Of a stretch of DNA of 64,000 bases, positions 56,174-64,000 are shown piece by piece. The position numbers were made by a program, and so were the translations under genes. The stretch comes from Anaspis maculata (Eukaryota > Arthropoda > Insecta > Coleoptera > Scraptiidae): assembly GCA_949128115.1 (NCBI GenBank), contig OX421966.1, positions 66,957,416 through 67,021,415 of the forward strand, read 5' to 3'. The notes under the pieces were generated by a model. The model did not search any database. It was not told the origin of the DNA and worked only from the letters and a program-made list of their open reading frames with translations. Every line of letters starts with the position of its first letter. Within the stretch, counting starts at the first letter, position 1.

Positions 56174-56310
56174 AGGTTTGTTCCATCAGCAGTCCCTGAC
56201 TGTCCGCGGACGTCAGCAGCATGCGCATTACGATTTATGGAACGCCAAAATCGTAATGCGCATGCTGCTGACGTCCGCCGACAGTCAGGGACTGCTGATG
56301 GAACAAACCT
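56174..56310. repeat. Near-perfect 63-bp hairpin, 11-bp loop
   Basis: Arms 56174-56236 and 56248-56310 differ at a single base. The ends are AGGTTTGTTCCATCAGCAGT and its inverse, with ATT on both sides. It is GC-richer than its surroundings. Similar AGGTTTGTT ends occur inside the Harbinger-type element near 16919 and 17997. Confidence 0.9.
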
Positions 56311-56324
56311 ATTGTTGACCTCAT

Positions 56325-56577
56325 TTACAGGGTGAAAATGGAAGGGGCGCAAAAACAAATTGACTTCAGCATAGCAAGGTCCCGTTTTGGAAAAACAAGT
56401 CGCAGAATTTTCAAGGCAACATTTTTGGAAAGCGTACCTACATCAATATCCCGAAACGGTTTTGGACTTTTGATCGAATATAATCTTGTTTTTTTCGAAT
56501 TATGCGACTTGTTTTCTCAAAACGAGACCGTGCTGAAGTCAGATCATTTTTGCGGTCCTTTCATTGTCACCCTGTAT
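56325..56577. mobile_element. Short foldback, ACAGGGTGAAAA termini
   Basis: TGACTTCAGCA..AAAACAAGTCGCA on the left pairs with TGCGACTTGTTTT..TGCTGAAGTCA on the right, and the ends are ACAGGGTGA and TCACCCTGT. Confidence 0.7.
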
Positions 56578-56818
56578 ATAGTTCAGAGGGTCGATATCAG
56601 CAATCAGGGGTGACCTGAGGAGTGAGGAGTCTGTAGTCCTCGCTGTAGTCTGTGCCTAAGGTGTTACGGTGTTACCTTGTAGTGTAGTTAAATGATTACT
56701 TCATAGAGCACTACCACATATTCCAAAATCGGTGTTATGTTTTCTCGGGAAGTTGTCAGTCGAGTTGTCAGTTTAATCAAGACAAAATTTCGGAGTGATT
56801 TCTATCATTTGGGTGTGT

Positions 56819-57839
56819 AGGTAGGTACCTATAAAAATATATATATTGAATGGTTGACTCTTTATTTCAATACAAGTACATATGGATAAACACCGACTTA
56901 CCCGGTGATTTTCTTTAAGAAACATTATTGGCAAAAGAAGAACATTCTCCATGCTTGGCCGTTGCGATCACTCCAAGGGTAGGTACAGAGTTATGTTATA
57001 TGTAGGAACAGCTGATTGAACTGTTATCTCTGTTGAAATTGAAAAGTGCAGTTGGGGCTAGGGTTGTTACCGAGGTTATTGTTACAGTCTTGACGCCAGG
57101 GTCAGTTCTGTGACTTTGTATGGTGGTCAAGAAATCTGAATCTTCGGCCAACACACTGGAACTTTTAGAATGAGTATAACCAATATAAGGACATTCCAAG
57201 GAAAAATGCAAAAAAAACTACTAACCTCAAAATAACAGCTATACAATTTTATTTTATTCTATCCTTATTCGTTATTCTAGCCTTTTATTCTATCAGGCCA
57301 TAATTTCAATAAACCTTGTAGCTTTTTCTTTTGTGACAAAAATTTCGATGTACGCAACATTGTGCTCCTGACGGTACCAGATTCAGCACGAAGTCAAGTA
57401 CTGAACGAAAATTTATTATCTACGTCAGCAGCTCGGTCAGCAGGTAGGTACCTACCTCATTCAACAACCAAGTACAATTTTCATTTTTATGTTTCTGCTT
57501 CAAATCTTTGTCCTGTTGAATCTAAAGCCTACAAGTTCCGTATTGACCGTACTTGATCAGGGTATTTTTTTAGTTTCAATTCAATCAAATCGAAACTGAG
57601 GAACAGTTTGTCTCACATTCTGACTTTGAAGGAAAATGTCAAAACTAATACCTACTAAAACTAGGTAGGTACCTATTTTGATTTTCCTCGGATTTTTCTA
57701 ATGTTTCGTTTTTCAATTTTGTTCTTGTTTCGAATGTTATTTTATTTGTTATCATATTTTATAGATATAATGAGATTTTTTCCATTAGGTACTTTGAAGT
57801 AGGTATATTGTTTCAACAAACCTAGTGTTTGAAAATTTC
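56819..57839. other. Intergenic, no feature seen
   Basis: AT-rich with TACC/GGTA microsatellite patches (57440-57460 and 57640-57680). No coding frame is recognised. Confidence 0.3.
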
Positions 57840-58700
57840 GCGCCATGAGTACAATTCAACTAAATCAAGGGTTACTTCAGGCAAATCTTGACTTGGTTGA
57901 TGAGTGGTGCAAAGCTAATTTTCTGTCACTAAATGCCTCGAAGTGCTACGTACAGTCTTACACTCGGAAGCGCAACCCAACTTTCTATGACTACAACCTG
58001 GGCGAGTACACTCTTTCCAGACCTGGCAGCGTGAGAGATCTTGGTGTTTGTTTTGACCCAGAGCTTTCCTTCAGAATGCACATAAACGATGTCGTCAAAT
58101 CGGCGTTCAAAAGTCTGGGTTTTGTCATCCGAAACTCAAGGGACTTTGCGGATGTGGCTACGCTTCGTCTGCTGTACTGCACGTTTGTCAGGTCGAAGCT
58201 TGAGTATGCTTCTATTATTTGGAGCCCCCTATATAAGACTCATATTAACAGCCTGGAGAGAGTGCAGCGAAGATTTTTGAAATTTCTGTCCTTCAGGTTG
58301 GACAGTGTCTATCCTCCTAGGGGTTTCCCTAACAGTGAGCTGCAGAACAGGTTCCACTTACAGAGTTTGAACAATCGCAGGGCTGCCCACTCCGTTATTT
58401 ACCTGCACAAGATTCTTTTTGGGGGAGTTGACTGCGCTGAGATTCTGAGCAGGATTGACTTTCGCGTGCCTGGTGCTCATTTGAGATCAAAAGCTCTGTT
58501 CCTGATGCCTTTTGCCAGAACAAATCTTATGGCATCTTCTCCTCTCAGCAGGATGTACTCAAATCACAGCTTGATCGAGAATGAAGTCGACATCCTGTTC
58601 TGCACTCCTGCTTCTGTATATGCTGCCTTCTCTAAACTCGACCTGTAATTGGGCTCTGGCCTGTTGGTCGTTTAAAAAAAAAAAAAAAAAAAAAAAAAAT
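57840..58700 (+). mobile_element. 5'-truncated LINE with poly(A) tail
   Basis: Reverse-transcriptase C-terminal region followed by a short 3' UTR and an A-run at 58673-58700. It starts abruptly in the RT, after the catalytic block. Confidence 0.85.
57845..58648 (+). pseudogene. LINE reverse transcriptase, C-terminal fragment
   Basis: A 267-codon open frame: LQANLDLVDEWCKANFLSLN and KCYVQSYTRK match the palm/thumb region after the YADD motif. VRDLGVCFDPELSFRMHIND and SLGFVIRNSRDF, then TFVRSKLEYASIIWSP and INSLERVQRRFLKF are the standard Jockey-type C-terminal blocks. No stops or frameshifts interrupt it, so the copy is fairly young. However, the endonuclease and the RT catalytic Asp residues are missing, so it is dead on arrival. 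The ATG at 57845 is incidental. Confidence 0.9.
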
Positions 58701-58845
58701 AAATAAATCTAGGACGAGAATCCCCCAGATCTACTTGTAGAGACAACCTGTATCAAGCAGCCTGGCCCACGTGTCCACTTGTGTATAGTCCTTGTATAGT
58801 CCACACTGGATGTCACACTTCATCATCCATCGCTGCATGGTGAGT

Positions 58846-59657
58846 AGGGTTGCCAGATTTTTTTGAATCATATATATGAGACACCTGAGAAATATATATG
58901 AGATTAGCAAAAAATATATGAGGTCAATTTTTTTATTATGACTATCCAGATCCACATCACAATAAACATTCCGTAAAAAAGATAAATAAAAAATAAACAA
59001 TTTGAAAATCTAATGAAATTTTATAAAGTCCTAATTTTGCCTGGGGTCCTCGCAGGTTCACCTATATTGGCGCCATCGCCAACCCCAACCCCAACCAGCC
59101 CGATCGATAAAGTGCTCCCGGTTAAACAGCCAATTAAACCAGTGAGCTTGTATACTTGAAGACCTGCGCACGAGCTGCGAGCAAAAGGGAACCGCCTATA
59201 TGAGAAGATCTATACTAACTACCTACCTCTATTAATATATACCTATACCTAATAATTATACCTAATTAACAGTGAACAGTTCGCTCATCTTTGAAAAAGT
59301 GGGTGGGTAATCTAAATGAATTTAACGATAAAATTCTCTTTCATCAAGTCAAGAAAAATAACTTCATTCAGGGCAATAATTCCGACCCTTCCATGTAATT
59401 TTTAGAAAATAATAAGCACAAAAGTACAGACATATTCAAAAATATTTTGCAGCTGCAGCTGCCGATTTTCAGTAGCTTTTTTGCTGATGCCTTCTTCTGG
59501 ACATCCGTTCATTAGTGTCTCATGATGAAAAAAATCCTCTCAACTTGAGAAAGAATATAACATTCCAGTTCAGAATTGTTATGCTTGAATTGCAGCGCAA
59601 AAATAAAAAAATATATAATGAAAATTAACAAAATTATGTCTGAAACAGCTAATAGCT
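58846..59657. mobile_element. AGGGTTGCCAGAT element, right-truncated copy
   Basis: Colinear with 50517-51408 from AGGGTTGCCAGATTTTTTTG to GAAACAGCTAATAGCT, and then it ends at a run of C (59665-59675). The right inverted repeat is lost. Confidence 0.8.
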
Positions 59658-59699
59658 TGTAATATACCCCCCCCCCTACCCCCCTGACATGACATTAAT

Positions 59700-60145
59700 T
59701 TGGCCTATTTGTGATTGTCCGAAATCTGAAATTTGGAACCCTTCGTCGTGCCCGTTTTTGTTTTCGTTGCGCCCGCGTTGAAACCCGCGGTTCCAAACCC
59801 TTCGATTCGCTTTTGCTCAGGGGTAAGACGACCCGGAGGGAGAGAAGAAGGAGGTTAATGAAACACGCTCTTTGCACTGAAATTTACATTTACTCAAACA
59901 AAATAAGTGCAAAAATAATCCTTTTATGGTTCTTTTCTCAAAACACCTAACACAGGACTGACAGAGTGCAAAATGACACAAAACGAGCAACATGAATTGA
60001 AACAATTAAAACACAACAAAATATATGTCAAACTGTCAGTCAAAGAAAAAGGGAGAGTGACGAATTCGGAAAAAGCAACTCTCTGGAAGAATTCGCCGAA
60101 CAAACCAGTGAGTTGAGCCCAAGGAAGAAGACTCGCAAATATATG
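59700..60145. repeat. Diverged direct repeat, left copy
   Basis: Shares blocks such as AATGAAACACGCTC, ATTTACATTTACTCAAA, CTTTTCTCAAAACACCTA and TATGTCAAACTGTCA with 63540-63930 in the same order and orientation, with many small differences. The spacing of about 3.8 kb would suit two LTRs or a duplicated segment. Confidence 0.6.
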
Positions 60146-63100
60146 ATAAAATGTCTCACTGATAATTTCAGGTATTCAATGTACGTAAAATTAGTAGAAC
60201 AAAATCACGGAAACATTAGTAGATAAATGCAAAAACATCAAAGATAAAATGTATAAAAATAAAATCAATACGGAATAAAATCCACAAGGTGTATAATAAA
60301 ATCAGCAATAATAAAATATCAATGGGGATCGAAGAAAATACATAGGTACATTAAATAGCTGACAAAGTTAGCAGTGAGCATCGAAATGACATGAAAAAAA
60401 ATAGAGTCACAAAAACAGACGGAGGACAATTGACACTAAAGACCAAAATAAGGCGTACAAAAAATTACAGTCAAGTAAGATGTAACAAGCAAATTTTACA
60501 CAAAAGAAATGACATTCTTTAAAATGTACAGACAAGGTACAATATTCTAGCCCGACACAGCTTCAAGACAAAGATTTTTAGAGCTTGTTTGTGCTATAAA
60601 TAGCCACCAGCAAATAATGCGTGCGTTTAAAAATTTATTAGACAAAAATGTAAACTACCCCAAGAAATGATAATTTAGGTACATTCAAAATCCATTGCAA
60701 TGTTCAAAAACGAGACGAAATTAGTACAGACATAAAAATAAATAACAGTACGTACCATGGATATACACAAACAAAACACAACTCTTCCGGCCAGCAGGAG
60801 CCGAGAGAGTCCCTGCACTACTTTCGTGAAGTGTTTAGCTCTCCGGCAACCGACACCCTCTTCTCCCCGCTGTCCACCAGCGGTCGACAGAAAAACACGG
60901 ACCCCAAAGTCGTAAAATCACACATTCCAAGAATTTGAACATATACAAATTTTTAGAGCTATCGACGGCGCGCTTATAGCTAAAATACATGCTTAAAATA
61001 TGGAAATTAAAATAGGGCGAAACCCTACAGAGCGCCCCTTGAAGAAACGCCGGACGAGAACAGAGGCCGATGACGGCGGTTCTTCACAAACCCAAGACAG
61101 GGCATGTGGTGAAGTTTTTCTTCTTGTTGTTGTTCTTCTTGTTGCTGGCGAGGTAGCTTCACATAAAGCAGATGAAGAAGTAAGAGCAGCGCCCCTAGTC
61201 GACAAAAGTTGAGCAAGTGTCCAGTTGTTGGTGAGGGTTTCAGACAAGCTGCTTTGTTGAGACCAGACAAGAGGCGGACGCCCCTAGATTGCATGTGGTG
61301 ACCAAGGAGTTGGACATCCTGTTGGCAACTGGAACTCGTGTGTCAAAACTTGTGTTTTGCTTCGGGGCAGACGCTCTAGTGGAACCAGGTGGTACGGTCA
61401 GAAATTGGCGGGTGGTGTGTTGACTGCAGGCAAGAAGTGCTGTCGTCATCATGAAGCAAGATGACTATGATGATTCTTGGAACGTTTCGGTGCCAAAATT
61501 GGAGCAGCATCAAGCAGCAAGATGGCGGCGAAGTCATGCAAGATGACAGTGGTGATGTTTGATAGGTCCAGTTTCAAGAGCATGTCGGGTCACGGATGTT
61601 GTGCGTGCGACAGACCCGGTGTTGCTTGAACCATGTTTCGTGCAGCAGGAAACGCTTCGTTCGAGCATGGCTCGGCAGGAATCATCGGATAACCCTGGAC
61701 TTTTCCTGAGAATGTTGAAGGCAGGCGTCTCCTCTGGGCCAGCGTCAAGTGGGCAATCCATTTCCAAAAAAAAAATCGAGCTGTTCAGCCCCAAATACAA
61801 GCGTCCACAAAATTGGAGTTGTCATTTCATGAAACAAAATTGGAATCAGCAGTAAATGGTTCACACAAAAGAACAAAAATATTTAAACATAGGTCTCTTC
61901 TTTGAACACCTTTAGTCTGAATGTTTGACAAAAAAAAAACACAATTTTGAACAACGAAAAATTGAAGGCAAAAATTGATACCCTTGTTCGGAAACAAAAC
62001 AGTATGTGAACAAATCGGTATGTACAAAATGGTATGTGAACAAAATGGTACGTAAACGATAGGACAAGTGATAAGTAAATAATCATGATAGGTCTAGTGA
62101 AGAGCAAACGATAGTGATTGATAAACTCAGTACTCTCCTAATTGACAAAAAAAAAACAAACGCCTCGCTCAACTCCCTACTTCCATGGAGAATCCCAACC
62201 CCATCATACTCAAATACACACATCGTACAGACAAAACTGAAGAAATGGTTAGTAAACAGGATTCACATGCGAGGCACGACTCGAGCCAACCTGTGGCCCA
62301 CTCTTCGTCGTATGAATCAGACCTCAGCGGCCGTCACGGTAAAATTCCCCAATGCACAGTGTAAATTTAAGTCGGAGACAAAGGAATTTTTGTGGTATAT
62401 GGGATGAGGTAAGGATGTTCTCAGATGAGACCATTTATTAGTGCGCCCGACCATGACAACTTGCCCGAATTCAGGTCCACTCACGGAACCTGCCCAGTGA
62501 GAATGCTGAACAGGATTCCCACTAATCCGTAACCAAAGGGAGGCAAAGGTGAGAACAACATCAACAAGAGATTTGACATTTACAGTTAATTTCATGACCG
62601 AACATCGTCAGCACTATCAAAGAACCAACAGGGGAAACACAGTCATTGGGCTACATTCGCTTCATTCAACCCCTCCCAGTCATTGTCGTCCATTCCTGAG
62701 GAGGATGTTCTTGATACAACTGGAGATCTCCATAAATTTGCCCTGGACAGCGGGTGAAATTCGGGTAAAAAACAACATCCACTTTGGCACGGAGGTCACA
62801 AGGGATAGGATATTTTTAGGGTGGAACAAAACTGTGCAAAACAAACAAATCCCAAAACAGAAATATTAGTGTAGGCAACAAGGCAGATTTCAGACAAGCT
62901 AGGAATCTCCGTGGACACAGAGATGAGCGCGGGACGTTTTCAGACAAGACAAAGTGGCACAATATTTTTAAAAAAGGAGTAAAAAGACCCTTGTGATAAA
63001 CATTAATTTTCGAATTTATCAATCATATCAATGAGGGCGACGTAATAGACACACGAACAAAAGTAGGTATTTATTTATAAGCACACACAAGCGGGTTTCT

Positions 63101-63539
63101 CAAGAGCGCACGGGTACAAGAAATTAAAACATTTCAGACGCCGTGTTTTTGCCGTGCTTTTAAATAAATTTTAAAATCTAGCTCCTCGTTCCGTGATGTA
63201 TTTCTCCCAAGCAAAAGCAAACCTTCGCGGAGACGACGGCTCGCGCTGGACCATTTAGCGATTTGATACGGTGGCGGGTAACACAAGCCCAACACAAGAG
63301 AGGCCCGGTTCCCCCTGTGTTCGAACTCAAATGTTTCTAGGCACGGGAAAAATGCGATGCGACGCTACCACACGCAAGAAATGCATGTAGGTATTAATTC
63401 CCCAGTGACGCCAGCACAAGACAAAAACAAATTTTTTCTGGACTCCTGGCTTCTCTCCACAGCGCCCCCCCTTAAACAAATCCTGGTCACGGCACCACTC
63501 TGTAATGGTACGCCCCTCTCCCCCTGTGACATTTCACGT
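60146..63539. other. Region between direct repeats, no protein recognised
   Basis: AT-rich at first, then mixed. I searched for Gag, protease, RT and integrase motifs in the open frames (for example 61000-61247 and 61559-61855) and found none. If this is the inside of a retroelement it is non-coding or too decayed. Confidence 0.35.
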
Positions 63540-63930
63540 GTTTGGCCTCTGATCGTCGAAATTCTACGTTGTGCCCGTTGTTGTTCGCATCTTAACCCTT
63601 TGATCCGCTTTTGTTCATGAGGTGAACGACCCGAGGGGGAAGAAGATGGACTTCAATGAAACACGCTCATTGCACAGAAATTACATTTACTCAAAACAAA
63701 TGAAGTGCAAAATTAGTCTTTTCTCAAAACACCTACCATGTGACTGACAGCATGAACAAAATAAACAAAAACAATGAAACAATTGAAAACAACACAACAA
63801 AATATGTCAAACTGTCAAGTCAAAGAAAATGGAGAGTGACGGATTCGGAAAAAAGCACTCATGTGGAAGAACCCAGTCGAAGAAACCACTGAGTTAAGCT
63901 CAAAGAAAAGGGTTCTCAAACATGTTGTGA
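63540..63930. repeat. Diverged direct repeat, right copy
   Basis: Counterpart of 59700-60145. The order of shared blocks is preserved through GACGGATTCGGAAAA and AACCACTGAGTTAAGCTC. Confidence 0.6.
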
Positions 63931-64000
63931 CAAAATGTAAAACTCACTGAGACTTTGCTCTCCCTACCGCAACGCAGCAAATAACGCAAAGTAACGCAAA

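Larger units (their letters stand above)
56015..56818. mobile_element. Foldback enclosing other elements
   Basis: AACACCCAAATGG..CCGAAATTTTGT..TCTCGAGAAAACATCGGCCG on the left pairs with CCGAAATTTT and TTTTCTCGGGAAG..CCATTTGGGTGT-type inverse sequence at 56715-56815. A perfect-type hairpin (56174-56310) and a TACAGGGTG-type foldback (56325-56577) lie between the arms. Confidence 0.6.

Noticed and set aside
60146..63539. Retrovirus-like internal coding region
   Set aside because: No protease, RT, RNase H or integrase motif was found in any frame, so no retroelement was called.
1..64000. CRISPR array, operons or bacterial genes
   Set aside because: No spaced identical repeats, no ribosome binding sites and clear GT-AG introns. 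The DNA is eukaryotic.

Overview
The window is nuclear DNA from an animal, most likely an arthropod and probably an insect. It has spliced protein genes with GT-AG introns, C2H2 zinc-finger arrays, non-LTR retrotransposons, TACCTACC-type microsatellites and a very high load of foldback (hairpin) transposons. The species cannot be named from the sequence.

Two conserved genes can be rebuilt completely. (1) An OSCP1 orthologue lies on the + strand in three exons (7177-7288, 35238-35651, 37911-38383). It encodes 332 residues, and its first intron is about 28 kb. (2) The spliceosomal branch-point protein SF3B6 (p14) lies on the - strand in two exons (49956-49985, 49548-49883). Also on the - strand, head to head with OSCP1, is the C-terminal part of an acyltransferase-3 gene of the nose-resistant-to-fluoxetine family (4122-6819). 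One of its exons is split by a 5'-truncated LINE lying at 4935-6230. The left edge holds a tandem C2H2 zinc-finger gene (1235-2408) after a decayed zinc-finger relic. A frameshifted THAP-domain fragment (32348-32660), a decayed reverse transcriptase (29396-30330) and a second truncated LINE (57840-58700) are also present.

Most of OSCP1 intron 1 is a composite palindrome, 8478-25929, centred near 21063. The arms carry the same elements in mirror order. Both arms have since received different insertions, so each serves as an empty-site control for the other. The left arm received an element with CACAGTG termini and a 5-bp target duplication (12838-19485). Its two ends look like RAG recombination signals: a CACAGTG heptamer, a 22-bp spacer and an A-rich nonamer-like block. 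Inside that element is a Harbinger-type transposon (15168-18081, TAA duplication, 47-bp perfect terminal repeats), and inside that a hAT-type element (15432-16290, 8-bp duplication). This gives insertion nesting four levels deep.

Elsewhere the sequence is dominated by foldback elements of 0.2-1.2 kb. Many end in TACAGGGTG/CACCCTGTA at a TA target but have unrelated interiors. The rightmost 4 kb holds a diverged direct repeat (59700-60145 and 63540-63930) with no recognisable protein between. All calls come from reading the sequence. No database search was possible.
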